DNA of 64,000 nucleotides from positions 5,085,378 to 5,149,377 of the forward strand of contig NC_087381.1 in the NCBI RefSeq assembly GCF_963675165.1, in the 5' to 3' direction. Below, one piece after another: positions 33,321 through 44,462 of the stretch. A program made the position numbers and the translations under genes. The notes below the pieces were generated by a model. The model did not search any database. It worked only from the letters and a program-made list of their open reading frames with translations, and was not told the DNA's origin. Position 1 is the stretch's first letter. Each line of letters begins with the position of its first letter. This DNA is from Halichondria panicea. Its lineage: Eukaryota; Porifera; Demospongiae; Suberitida; Halichondriidae.

Positions 33321-33611
33321 GTAATATGGTAGAAGTTATGTGTTCAATTATGGCTTCATTTATGCTTTTATGTGGTGAACCAAGTATGCCTGGGACTTCT
33401 ACATGTACATGGAAAATGCTAACTGGTTGGAGCTTATACCAGGTCTACAGCATACAGATATGAGATGTAAAAGCGCGTTTTAACAAGGTATATGAAACTT
33501 TGATTTTCAGTAAAGTATGACAAAGTTATGACAATGAAGGTCAAACTCAACACAGCAAGAACATCAAAGAAGAACACTATACAATTAGTGGGTGTAATAC
33601 ACAAAACTTAC

Positions 33612-33966
33612 TTCTAGGGTCACAATGATGCTCGTTCGCAAGGTACTTGACTGTGTCCAAGTGGCCATTGGCAGAGGCCAGAGAGAGTGGGGTGTCACCA
33701 GCCTTGTTGACTGGCTCTGTGAACACCAATTAAGTAACCCCCGATCATCAATCTAATAATTATGACTAATAAGCAAATAATATATATAATTGTTGTGGGC
33801 TCAGACCGGCACAAAGGTATAAAGTTGAATAGGATTGAAAGCAAAAAACTTTTTCTTGAAGCATTATTTTCACCTTTTGGATCGAGGCCCACAGTTTTCA
33901 CAAAATGCTTGACACAGTCCAGCCAGCCACAGAATGCACTCACTGATAGAGCACTCTTACCTTCCC
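33612..33966 (-). CDS. Ankyrin exons x and y, first repeats after the Death domain
   Basis: Exon y (33,874-33,966, 93 bp) reads GEGKSALSVSAFCGWLDCVK.., a divergent ankyrin repeat whose first codon is completed by the Death exon (..SIG|EGKS). Exon x (33,612-33,716) is alpha type (DTPLSLASANGHLDTVKYLA). Both are phase 1-1 with good splice sites. Between x and w the intron swells to about 1.5 kb because of the two transposons at 32,314-33,320. Confidence 0.78.
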
Positions 33967-34000
33967 CTGCATGCAGTTGGTATTGAGACAATATAATGAT

Positions 34001-34036
34001 TATGCCTCGGTGCGCATGCGCAAGTGAGGTATATGG

Positions 34037-34093
<57 letters not shown>

Positions 34094-34261
34094 TGTGTAG
34101 ACTGCTACAGCTGCCAGGCATAACTCGAGAACAAAGCATTATTTTGCAAATCCACGAATTAAAATCCAAGTAAACATGACTAGAAGCCTATAGAAACTCT
34201 TACTTGCACTTGATTCATCCTTGAGCAGCTGTAGCAGTCTACGTACACACACACACATGCA

Positions 34262-34307
<46 letters not shown>

Positions 34308-34344
34308 ACCGTATACCTCGCTTGCGAATGGGCACCGAGGCATA
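34001..34344. mobile_element. Foldback element with (TG)n and (CA)n arms
   Basis: Termini TATGCCTCGGTGCGCATGCG and ..GGGCACCGAGGCATA. Next to each end lies a microsatellite: (TG)n at 34,038-34,098 and (CA)n at 34,245-34,299, which can pair with one another. The centre matches the R1-related subfamily at 14,330 and 58,900. It sits in the intron between the Death exon and exon y. Confidence 0.72.
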
Positions 34345-34403
34345 ATAATTATACTGACCTTGCTAAGTGCACACACTCGAGCTCTCTGCCAACTTAAACT
34401 CAC

Positions 34404-34619
34404 CAATGCTCACTAGAGCTTCCACAATATCCTTCCACTGGATGCCAATATTCTTGATTTTGGCTTCCTTGAGAGTTTCTGCTGTGGGATGTTGGCTCTT
34501 CTTTATGGTTTCCAATTCATCATTGACCAATCCCAAGCAAACACCAAGTAGAAGCCATTGGTCACATTCACATTTCAGCTGACTCAGCTGTTCCAGTGTT
34601 GGGTACGAGGACAGGGGAT
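34404..34619 (-). CDS. Death-domain exon of the ankyrin gene
   Basis: A 216-bp exon, phase 1-1, encoding 72 residues: ..YPTLEQLSQLKCECDQWLLL.., then GVCLGLVNDELETIKKSQ.., a linker and a final helix WKDIVEALVSIGE. The spacing of the W/L residues (LG..LGL..DELETI ... W..IVEAL..IGE) fits a six-helix Death-fold domain, which mediates homotypic assembly in innate-immune and cell-death signalling. Here it lies in the middle of the protein, preceded by about three ankyrin repeats and followed by more than 20. Recognition rests on the pattern alone; a profile search is needed to separate Death from related folds. Confidence 0.72.
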
Positions 34620-34624
34620 CTACA

Positions 34625-35757
34625 TACAATGTGTAGGAGGTATTAATGACATTTAGAAGCCAAAGAGACTCTGTAGTATATTGAGTGTATTGTGCATGTA
34701 GTTATATACATCTCAGGGGCGTTTCTAGAGATTGAAGCAGGAGGGTGCTCAAGAGCAGAGGAGGGTGGACAGGGTCAAAAGGTCACTAATGAATCATCAC
34801 GTGAGCTTATGTTTTGTGCAGTAAATTTGCAAGCTTGACTGCACATCGCGCCCTGATTCTTGTGATAAAGTAGCCCCTTCACGTTACTGCTGCTGTAAAT
34901 TAGTTACTTTTAGCTACTGCGCCCATCCAGAGAAATCGTGCATTGCCTAAAAGGGTGACCTCTCACAAAGGTCGTAGTTCTGTCATGTCAAACTGACCTC
35001 TGACCCTTATAAAGTAGGAGCTACCGTGCTGTAGAGTGAATGTATAGCTCAGCTATATCATCATCTAAGTATACTCTTGTTTCCAGAATGAAAAGGTGGC
35101 CTGCATGCTGGCTAGAAAAGAGCTTGTTAAAGTAGGTTCAAGGTTCAAGTATTTTAATAAAAGACTACGTCATCATTAATTTTTTGGCTTTGTGTCCAAC
35201 CTCCTCTGGCTCAAGAGTACAGAAAAAATGGGGCGCGCATAGCTCGCATTTATTGCGGCGCAATCTTTCATACATCCAGCTCCTCCCCCATGCAGCCTTG
35301 CAGCAAAAAAGTACAGCACACTGCCCAAGAAAAGAGCGGCTCCTACTATTCTCTTCTAGAGCTTCTCTCTTCCATTCTAGTTCTGTTACTATGATACTAG
35401 ACAAAGCATCTAGCTACAGTAATTTTTATGTTATTACATGTGTATCTTCTTGTAAATGACAATACAATGTATAATGTTGTAGTTTGTAGCCCAGAGCAAT
35501 CTATAGTACCGGTACTATAGCTCATAGTTTCCTGCTAAATACACTCAAATGGGATCTAATACATGCATAGCGTGATAATAAGACATAATTATGAGTCAGT
35601 CATCTTGTAGGATCTCCATGCACTATTCTTCTGGGGTACATCCTAGCAAACTGGTCAATCACTGCAATGGGGATGTCCAGTCATTCTAGTGTTAGTCATT
35701 GTTTCTCAGTATCTCTCAGTGGAGCAAGAGGTGAGAGTGCAGAGGATCTTGATCAGC
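34625..35757. other. Intronic, non-coding
   Basis: It holds a hAT-like end (CAGGGGCGTTTCTAG, 34,714) without a partner. A 79-codon minus-strand ORF at 35,165-35,404 (Cys/Arg-rich) has no splice or family support. Confidence 0.45.
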
Positions 35758-35965
35758 TACCGTATAGCGCGAAATTTTCGAGGGGCTCAATTTTCGCAGA
35801 TTTCGTGGGTTAGAATTCTACACGAAAATTAAGTCTACGAAAATTTTTCTTTAATTAGAATTACCTGCTATCATGCAAATATTCCGCGAACATTGTGCAA
35901 CGAAATGGCTTTTAGAGGCCAATCAACGAAATATAAGTGCCTCGAAAATTTCGCGTTATACGGTA
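35758..35965. mobile_element. MITE with TACCGTATAGCG termini (copy 2)
   Basis: It starts TACCGTATAGCGCGAAATTT and ends ..AAATTTCGCGTTATACGGTA, with ACGAAA/TTTCGT motifs throughout. It shares its ends with 2,614-2,823. Confidence 0.78.
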
Positions 35966-36209
35966 TTATGCATTACAAACATTAGAATGGCAATACTGAT
36001 TGTGCATGCTCAATTGGGCGTGGTCATGACTTGTACATGTAATCGTTGTCAATGAGATAGAGCTGCACGTATCTCTGGAGCTGCACAGTTAGCTAGCTAG
36101 CTACTGAGTGATAGGATTAGTTTCATGCATGGTTGTCTGGGAGGACAGGGGGGTGCTCAAGCCCCCCATTGTACACGCCACTGCATCTGTGGTATTGCAT
36201 GCACTGTAT

Positions 36210-37747
36210 TAGCCTCGATTCAAGGCCGATTAAAATACGGCCTGGTACCTATTGCAGGGGTGATAGTGCGCATGCGCTACAAATTACCCAGAATATGGGT
36301 AATCGTACCACGAACGTAAAACCTTAGTAAATTATACCGGAAATTAGTTCGTTTACTAAATATGTTCCGTAATACTTTATCTCTATGACTGAGTTCTGTG
36401 AAGCTGTGGCTTATGCCGTCTATTGCGTTGGTCTAGAAGGCTTGAACACTAGTTTTAAGACAAAAGATGCTCTCATCTACGTCTAGGACCAGGGGTGTAC
36501 ACAGGGTGGTGCTTAGGGTGCTCCAGCACCCCCATCCAGACTCTGGTGCTCCAGCACCCTATACAGACTCAGAGAAGCTCAAGTAGATAGTTCAACCATC
36601 ACTGGCTGGCTAGAAGGAAGCTACACTTACTGCAGCTATCTACAGCTTAATAGTGATAGTTACAATAACTTTATACCAGTTAGATCTAGCTAGCTAGCTA
36701 AGCTGGCCTAAAAAACTTACTTTTCTTCGATCGTTACTGGGATATCCATGGGACTAGTAAAGAGTGGGGAGGGGCTCAATAATAAGGCTAGGCAGCAGGA
36801 AGTGGTTTGCTGTATCAAACACATAGAACACTTGATTGCTTCACAACATGCAGCACAACAAGGTTCTTGGATCCAGGTACATGAGGTACATGAATGTATA
36901 GTATAATTATATAATTAAGCCTACATGTATGTACAATAAATTAATAATAATCAATGTTTGCAATGTAAACTACAAAGTCTCTTTTCCTCAACATCAAGGT
37001 ACTGGTGGTCATACTTTGTACGCTGCCTGTCACCTCCTGGTAAGCTGATCAATCTTTTAGTGGCCTGAAAAGAAAAGAATCAAGACTGTCGTCAGATCAA
37101 GCAAAGGAACAAACGTTTATCATCACTTACACTTCTACATTTACACAGAGTAGACTAGATATGATTGCATTGACATTTGACATACCTTAAGAAGAGTTGG
37201 CTAGAGTTTGCCATCCCCAGGCGAATTGAGCTTCTGGTCATAAACATTCTTGACTTGCTGGATGGCACTGTACTGATTATATGTCAGTACTGTGCACCAT
37301 CTAGAAAACAGTGGGCGTTGCCGACAAAAGGGGCGTTATCCCCGGAAGTGGGCGTGGTTTAAATTTTGCGGCGCGCTTCGCGCGCAATGAGCACCTCCAT
37401 TGACTGAATCCTAGGATCGCCCTGAGGACTGTCCTATAGCCGGGTTGTCTTTGTGAGTAGCAGTTTGAGGCACCATACACTTCCCATAGCCTGTACAGAT
37501 CCATGGTAAGACATCCTGACCATACAACCATCATAGAGGTAGATGAGAGCCTCTCCTGGCTTCAGACTAGTGTGAAAGCCTTCTGGAACAACGCAATAGA
37601 GAGCTAAGCTGATGTTTACAAAGATAGAAAATAGATGAGGGAGAAAAAGGGGATTCCCCAGATTTTGGTGAATAAACTAACGCATGCGCACTATCACCCC
37701 TGCAATAGGTACCAGGCCGTATTTTAATCGGCCTTGAATCGAGGCTA
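36210..37747. mobile_element. TAGCCTCG-family TIR element with helicase N-termini at both ends
   Basis: A 1,538-bp element with ~67-bp nearly perfect TIRs (TAGCCTCGATTCAAGGCC ..) and a perfect 9-bp duplication GCACTGTAT (36,201-36,209; 37,748-37,756). Facing inward from the left is MTEFCEAVAYAVYCVGLEGL.. (36,388-36,486, plus strand). From the right end a homologous N-terminal stretch reads inward on the minus strand (..VPEGFHTSLKPGEALIYLYD.., about 37,430-37,590). The interior also holds a hAT-like CAGGGGTGTACACAGG end and no complete gene. It is located in an ankyrin-gene intron. Confidence 0.83.
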
Positions 37748-38095
37748 GCACTGTATATACAAGGAGTAGTGATAGGGATATGTATAAGTAAACTGGAGGG
37801 CAATAAAATGAACACGTTTTCTATGAATGTAGTGGTGGATCGAGGTTAGGCAATAATAATTATATGTGTGACAAGCACATTTGCATTTCAAATACCTTCA
37901 GATAACTAACATAACACTAACTGCATGAGATTCAACAGACGTGTCACTTGTATTGAAATTATTATTATGGACCGCACGACATCACAGAGAAACCACTGAT
38001 CTAGTTGTATATATACTGACCATGCATGGCAGTGATCAATGCAACTCACTAGATATCTACTGACTGCTGTGTACAACAGCTGATGGTCAACTCAC

Positions 38096-38197
38096 CTCTA
38101 GGCCCAGGCTGGAACCCCTCCACATAGTCAGCCAAGGCATCGTACCCATACTCTCTGGCCAAATCAGCAGCAGTCCGTTCAATAATGTCCTTGATAT
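38096..38197 (-). CDS. Ankyrin exon upstream of the Death domain
   Basis: A 102-bp phase 1-1 exon, read (D)IKDIIERTAADLAREYGYDA.., with the TAADLA..GY.ALADYVEG signature of a C-capping ankyrin repeat. Its first codon completes the exon at 44,463 (..HHCPT|D) and its last continues into the Death exon (..PGPR|D), so the three form one continuous frame. Confidence 0.72.
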
Positions 38198-38490
38198 CTG
38201 CATGATTGGTTGTGAACAGGAGCTGAGCATGAACTTACAGTACAATCATAATTATGTGACAGGCTTTGGAAAAATAAGACTTTTGGAGAGAATTTAGTAT
38301 TGAGCTATAGCTAAATTTATGGCTATACAATATAAAATCTTAAATAAAATGTTATTGGCATATACGTATCTACATTATCTATAAAATCTGATGCTTTAAA
38401 TCCAACCCTTTCCACCAAAGTGCTTTGTTTAAACTTTCACCATCACCTTATTTCCTAATTGAACAATCTTTGAGGTGCGTTTTCTCAATA

Positions 38491-38660
38491 CCGTATACTT
38501 CTTCTAAAAGAGGCGACCTTCTAATAAGGTGCCACCTGGAGATTTCTCCCATGGGCCATAAGGCACCATATAAATTCATAGGCTGTTTCTTGTTTTGCAT
38601 ACACTATAGTCTCAAAAAGGTAATTATTAAAAAGTGGCGCTTATTTAGAAGAAGTACGGT
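38491..38660. mobile_element. Small MITE ACCGTATACTTCTTCTAAA
   Basis: Inverted ends ACCGTATACTTCTTCTAAAA and ..TTTAGAAGAAGTACGGTA with AGGCGACC/GTGGCGCT subterminal motifs. No ORF. Confidence 0.65.
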
Positions 38661-38899
38661 ACTTCTATGCGCTGTTTTTTCTTTTTGTGTATCATGTTCC
38701 TCATACCATTCTCTTGAAGTGTGATAAGTTTGGTTCTGGGATTCCAATGGGATCATGAGATATGTTTTGGGATGTAGTGTGATTTGGGAAATATAATTAT
38801 GTGTGCTAACTTTCCTGAACTTATGTTATCACAAGGAAGAATTCGAACTTTTGGCCGAGTGACATTTTCAGCCGAGAAACTGTAACGACTGATAGCTAA

Positions 38900-39080
38900 A
38901 GCAAGTTTACAGCAATCATATACGAACAGCAAAATAGTACTGACACCACGCCAGCTATTTGATTGAGCGGCGACAAGCATTTGAATACTGCACTACAGAG
39001 GACTATGAGAGAGAGCAACATCATCTTGAACAATAATTGACCTAGTGAAAGGGCTTGCCACACCCTGTCCGTGTGCATGG
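38900..39080 (-). pseudogene. Possible RecQ-like helicase relic
   Basis: A frame-broken region: one frame gives a P-loop-like TGCGKPF, another SPLNQIAGVVSVL, comparable to SPLVSL..QVRSLNNSGVSA in the better preserved fragments. Similarity is weak and needs a profile comparison. Confidence 0.35.
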
Positions 39081-39601
39081 GGTAACTTGAAGTCCCTGGG
39101 AAGTCCAGTCAATAGTACAGGTGTGTGTTGAAAGTTGACTGTCAGTTTTTAAAATACACATGTGTTTTTTTGTAGAAAGGTCATGTGGTATGAGCTCTTT
39201 TTTGCTGCTGACGACGCTGTAAGGTGCAGAAGAGAAAGTGGTCCAGCTCCCACGTATTTGGAGGCCATTATTTGGTGAATCAGAAGTAAGCTTATGGATA
39301 CAAAACCAAATAATTATAGACCAAATTTATGTGTTTACTGCATCTCTGGTATATTTTATGTAGGGTTGTTTATGGGTTTACGTGTGCTGGAATTTTACCC
39401 TCCCAATACACCCACTTTAGTCAGTTCTGTGGTTTAGGGACAGAGTGTAAGTAAATTCATAGTGTTTCCTCGGTGTACGGAAAGCTAGGTTACCGTGACA
39501 TAGTACAAAGGGCAGCAAACGTGAGCATGATGTCGGCTGTTTTTGATGTGAAAGCCCTTCCTGAGTATACCACCAACAAAGGAGAGGTGTGTTTGTGTAC
39601 C

Positions 39602-39812
39602 GTATTACTAGAATGTTTTGCGAGCATCAAACATTTGCGAACTTTGCGATGGTTGATCAATTTGCAACAATAAAATCCATAAAACCTAAATTATTACTAG
39701 TAAATACACACGATCCTTTCCAGAACACAATAGTTAGATCGCAAAGGGTCAAATTTTCTGCTGATTTGGCTCATTCGCAAAGGTTTTCACCCACAAAATA
39801 TTTCTAGTAATA
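39602..39812. mobile_element. MITE GTATTACTAG (copy 2, inverted)
   Basis: GTATTACTAGAATGTTTTGC at the left and TATTTCTAGTAATAC at the right. Reverse complement of 32,314-32,519 with few changes. It splits the 5' region of the transposase-like pseudogene, and the ORFs across it are repeat-derived. Confidence 0.8.
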
Positions 39813-39849
39813 CGCGTTACGGTTGTATAAATAATTTTATTAAACTAAG

Positions 39850-41418
39850 TGGGTAATCACTGATGCCCGGCACGACTCGACAGCCAACGCAGCATACCAC
39901 ACAACTGTGCCTTGCCTGTCTGAAAGGTGGGAAGTGTCCCTGTCAGTTTTGTTGTATATTTTCAGCAACAAGAAGATACTCGGCATATCAACTCTCTCTC
40001 GGGCCGAACACTCCACTGCACAGACCAGAGAACTTGCGTGTACCAAGCTTGTTATCAGGTTTATCCTCATAATAAATGAATGCACATAATTATAATAATT
40101 ATTGCCAAATCTAGGTATTGAAGTCATCGAGGTAGCTCATGATATGCAGGCGCAGGTCGCAAAGTACGTGTCAGACAAGTTGGGACTCATCAATTCCTAC
40201 GACACTTGGCATGGTAAGAAAATGTGTGGTATATATTGTATCATTTTCACACACATTTTAGGAACGAACAATGTGTCAAAGGAAATAAAGAAAGCAACGC
40301 AGGGCCTAGTTCGTGATAGAGGGAAGGTTTGGTTTCCTGAATTATCAGATAAACGTAAGAATCTACTAATTAAACTTTTATGTTTACACTAGTAAGGTGT
40401 GCATTAATAGGAAGAAGTATAAAGATCCGTACCAAAGATCCACCTGTATTGGGCAATGAAAAATTGCAGAGGGTCTGCTGAGAAACTAAAGGAGATAATA
40501 ATGAATATCCCAAATCACTACCAGGTTACTGTTAATTATTGTACGTGTTTACTATTATAGTAATACATTGATGTTTTTGTGAGAATCCACACAAATTTCC
40601 ACCCTTCCTCTACTTGCAATTGCCACATGGACGACTACACACCCAGTAGGGACAAGCTTGTTAGCAGAAAGGCTATAGAAGCTCTCATAAAGCAGCTCCA
40701 TACGACGTACATTTACCGCTATGCTAAAGCTTTCTGTTCGGTAAGGATTAAACATCATGTGTTGTTTAATTCAGCTTGTATAACATACCCGTATATTGTA
40801 TAGTGTCGTGATACCTACTGGGTTGAGTCGTTCAACCATCAACTCCTCACCTACCTGCCCAAGCGCATTCACTTTTCAACTGAGACGTTCATAATACGAA
40901 CGAATTTGGCTGTCTTGGATTGGGTACGTACATGGAGTATTATTATGTGTACACTATGCGGGGGGAGAGCTTCTCGTACCCTAATTTGTAGTAGTATTTA
41001 GAGCTTACATTTACTTTACATTTCAGTCTATACTATATCGATAATTGCTTTATTCTAGAATGAGAACGTCAATCACTCTTACACCAGTATGATCAAAGTG
41101 AGTGACCTTCGACAACCAGATCGCCGCACAGCAATGAAAGCCTTGGTGAAGAAAGGTTTTTAATTTGTTGCTTTGCTATGGGCAATGTATGTTGAACAAA
41201 ACAAAGCTGATATGAGGTATGATTACAATGTGTACGTATACATGTAAGGGCATTAATTTTAATTGACATGTAACTTTCGTAGAGAATTGATCGAAGACGA
41301 TGATGCAGTATAGAGGAGCAGAATGATGACGTGAACTTAGAAAACGGAGTGATACCACCAGAGTATTCTGACGAGTCAGAGGCTGAGGACGAGACATGGA
41401 CGACTAAAAATTTATGAT
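39850..41418 (+). pseudogene. DDE transposase-like gene, multi-exon, decayed
   Basis: Exons with GT/AG borders: ~39,850-39,926, 39,966-40,058, 40,115-40,213, 40,262-40,354, ~40,393-40,524, 40,561-40,740, 40,804-40,923, 41,059-41,165 and on to 41,418. Key stretches are VITDARHDSTANAAYH (first acidic site), IEVIEVAHD with SYDTWHG (second), KIHLYWAMKNC and DTYWVESFNHQL with YLPKRIHF (candidate catalytic Glu). They end in an acidic tail (PPEYSDESEAEDETW). An in-frame TAA follows VKKGF near 41,163, and the last exon needs a one-base shift. Exon 5 is also irregular. The D..D..E order fits a cut-and-paste transposase of a group common in sponges and cnidarians, whose superfamily I cannot assign. Confidence 0.62.
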
Positions 41419-41508
41419 GACATGGCTGACTAACAATTAATGAGTTTTAGCATAATTATTTATTACATAATTGGCGTGTACAGAATAATTATAGTTAATC
41501 TAAGGCAG

Positions 41509-42406
41509 TCACTCTCTAGAGGTGGACTCGGTTTCCATACCAGCCTCTTCTGGCAAATACTCATCAGTTTCTGCCTCAAATGTTGATCTGTAATAGAATT
41601 AATAAGGGTCTGGGTACTAACTATCCAGAGGGGGAGTATTTGCTTTGCTCTCGTTAGAGCTTCCCCCCTATGCTAAATTCCTAGTCTCTTAGCACACTAT
41701 CCCATTTGATATCAAGGCCTTACCTGTAGTCACGATATATGCCATTGTGGCTGGGGTACCTCTCCTACACAAGAGAAACAGTACATGTACATACCTATAA
41801 AATTTTATCGCTTACTAAAACTACACATTATTTCCCTCTTGTCATGTATCACTGTCCTCCTTGTCTCCTTCCTAGCAAAATACTCATCATCTACCCACAC
41901 TCTCAGTGTATTCAGCAACCTCCAAAACGTTCTGTACAGTTGATGTCTTTTCTCATCGTTGGCAGGATGGGGCCACAAGATCCTCTTAGAAAGTCTGGAG
42001 GAAGCTGAATCACACACGGTGAACACAGGCAGTGTATGCAGTGATCAATGCCACGGAGAACTGGAGTTGCTGGGTTGTGCTGGTAACCACGAGCATGGTG
42101 CAGGTATTCTAATAACTTGTGTGTTTATTTCTACTTTTATGTACATGTACCTTCTTGTGGTTCTGGTTCTGGTGAGTCGTCACTATGAGTGTCTAGTGTT
42201 GCATTCAACGTCAGCTGTACTCTGCGATTGCCGCTTGGTTGGTTGTTCTGAAGAAAGTCGTTCAACCTGTCCACCCATTTACTTGGAACTGCTTCCCCAC
42301 TCATTAGTATTAGCTAAAGTATGGATTCGTATGACTTTTTACATTGTTCTATTGTGCTTACTGTTATATCTCTATTTCCATCGCTGTTGGAGCTGCCAGA
42401 AGCCAT
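41509..42406 (-). pseudogene. Cys-rich protein gene convergent with the transposase-like gene
   Basis: The start ATG at 42,406 (MASGSSNSDGNRDITV..) is followed by exons at about 42,151-42,300 (KWVDRLNDFLQNN .. SDDSPEPEPQEE), 41,816-42,108 (YLHHARGYQHNPATPVLRGI, then CIHCLCSPCVIQLPPDFLRG), 41,724-41,764 (RYPSHNGIYRDYR) and 41,509-41,587 (acidic tail to TGA at 41,509). In the large exon the frame jumps by one base within a C-run between SCGP and HPANDEKRHQLYRTFWRLLN. This looks like a one-base deletion or a sequence error. CxxC pairs suggest a metal-binding module. Function unknown; its tail-to-tail placement suggests it belonged to the same transposon. Confidence 0.5.
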
Positions 42407-43119
42407 TGTACCACAAAAAAACCATGTGGGTCTTGAAAAACTTAGGAGTGTTGCTGCCATGTGTTCAGGCCTTCTAAGGCTACTTCTGGGCATGTGCAGT
42501 AAAATAAGTGTGTTTGTATACTGTACGTGTCTGTGGATAGAGTTAGAAAGCATCCAGAGTTTGAATTAACCGCCATTTGCAGCAGCATTCACTTCCAGCC
42601 GGGCCCTGCCCCTTTTATACCGTAGGCGTAGCGCTCTAGCAAAGACGCGCAGTTCATAGATTGCGTATCAATTTTATGCGCAAGCTTCTAAGGCAAGTCA
42701 TATTTGGTCACAGTTAACGCACATACCAAGATAGTAACCATGTTAATAATGTTATCAGATGAAAGGTATTCCTGTTTACAATACATTTTGTGACAAATAA
42801 TGTGTAATTGACAAGATTTTTTATATTACAAAGGGCCTCACACACAGCTTACTTACTAAGGAAAAGTGCACAGTAACAATTGAGAATGCAGAAATGTTTT
42901 TCAACAAATGCACTTTTCCTTAGTAAGTAAGCTGTGTGTGAGGCGTTTATTCTCTAAAAACCACAAATATTGCCCACATCACACTACATCCCACAACATA
43001 TCTCATAATCCCATAGGAATCCCAGAATCAAACTTGTCACACTTCAAGAGAATGGTATAAGGAACATGATACTCAAAAAAGTACAGAAAAGAACAGTGTT
43101 TTTTGAGAAGCCAGACTTC

Positions 43120-44462
43120 AAAGAACACTAATTAGATGCAATACCCAAACTTTATCGAGTGAAGCCATACAACATGCCAAATGATGCAGAATTTCTTAGG
43201 CAACAAGATGATATACATTCTTAGTCTTGAATATTAATGGTCAGAAAGTTACAGTTTAACTAACAGCAGCCAGTTTCTAAAGTGGGGAATTTCTGCATTT
43301 TTCAATCTCAGAAACCATATTGTTTACAAACCCAAAATTTTTTCTGAGATGTTATCATTCCTCATACATATACCAAGTTTCATGCAATTACGTTGTTGAA
43401 TTGATATGGATTCTCAAACCAAAAATATATTTCTTTTATGCTTTGGCAAATCTATAAAAGGTAAGAGGGCATGCACTGTCCAATTAATGTCTACAATTAA
43501 GGACTGTGAATGTATGGCTGGCCTATTACTATGCCTCGAGGCACAAGGGATACGATAAAGCTGACTGTGTGCATGCATGTGTCTGTCTGTGTGGAAAGCG
43601 ACTAAATACAGGAATAATATTATGTTCAACTTTGACCTCTTTGGTTTCTGGACGTTTTAATAGTAAAAAACCGTAAATATTCAACGATCAAACACAATTT
43701 TCTTCAGAGCTTGAGGGCTAGGGGGAGCAGTCGCTGAAATACTAACCTTGTGGTGAACCATGCATGTATCCTATATAATAAATGCTGTATAATTATATGT
43801 AACTATAGCTGCTGTAGATCTAGTATCATCCGGCATTATATATAAAGAGGGCACATGCACCCTTTGCACCACCTCTCCACTCTTCTTTCCTGTGTATTGA
43901 CAACATTGGTATATCTCACTTCTTTGTTTTACTATTTCCCAGGCCGTATACGTACTGTACAAGTGAAAGCAATAGTCTACCAAGAGTCTGGTATCTGTTG
44001 TCGTTCATTTCTCATTTGCTGCATGGCGGGCGCTTTGCGACCATTATAATACCTCTGAGCACCTGGCTATGCCACTGAAAGTACCATATATCCACCACCC
44101 TATTAGCTTTTATGAAACTGGAGTGCATTGATGCGTGGAGACTTCCAATGCAGTCGGGTAGAATCCTGCAATCTGATTGGTCCATTAGGTAAGGATCCTT
44201 GAAGGTTATTACGTCATGCCCTCGTGCTGCATACTGCTAATACAACTCTTACCCTCGGGACTACGCCCCTCACGTTCGGGTTGTATTAGCTTTACATTCC
44301 TCGTGTATGCATGTCATTGAGTAATAACCTATACATTATCAACGATTTGCATTGGATTTTAGATCACGTAGTTTTGATCGGTTTGGCTTGCCATGCATAC
44401 AACTACACCTAGACAAAATAACAGACACCTACTGACACAGCTGGACTAACACCCAGGCTCAC
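43120..44462. other. Intronic, non-coding
   Basis: It contains an inverted R1 end (CCTCGAGGCA..GGGATACGATAAAG, 43,533-43,567). The other ORFs are short and overlap on both strands. No exon of the ankyrin gene was found between 38,197 and 44,463. Confidence 0.45.

Larger units (their letters stand above)
38672..43108. mobile_element. Candidate 4.4-kb composite transposon
   Basis: Inverted arms of ~120 bp at about 38,672-38,792 and 42,963-43,108 (shared TATCATGTTCC.TATACCATT, then GTGTGA.AAGTTTG.TTCTGG) enclose three things. These are a degraded RecQ-like P-loop region on the minus strand (39,080-38,900), a DDE-transposase-like pseudogene (plus) and a Cys-rich gene (minus), the last two convergent with 91 bp between their stops. 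A 36-bp inverted repeat (42,837-42,872 / 42,909-42,945, CTCACACACAGCTTACTTAC) lies next to the right arm. No target duplication is seen, so the boundaries are tentative. Confidence 0.5.

Noticed and set aside
35165..35404. Possible short minus-strand gene (79 codons, Cys/Arg-rich)
   Set aside because: No acceptor, donor or domain; it sits in a repeat-rich intron. It may be part of a SINE, but no second copy was seen in this window.
42314..42553. 79-codon ORF starting at 42,553 as the start of the Cys-rich gene
   Set aside because: The internal ATG at 42,406 gives a start with better composition; the upstream part reads through likely 5' untranslated sequence. The first donor remains uncertain.
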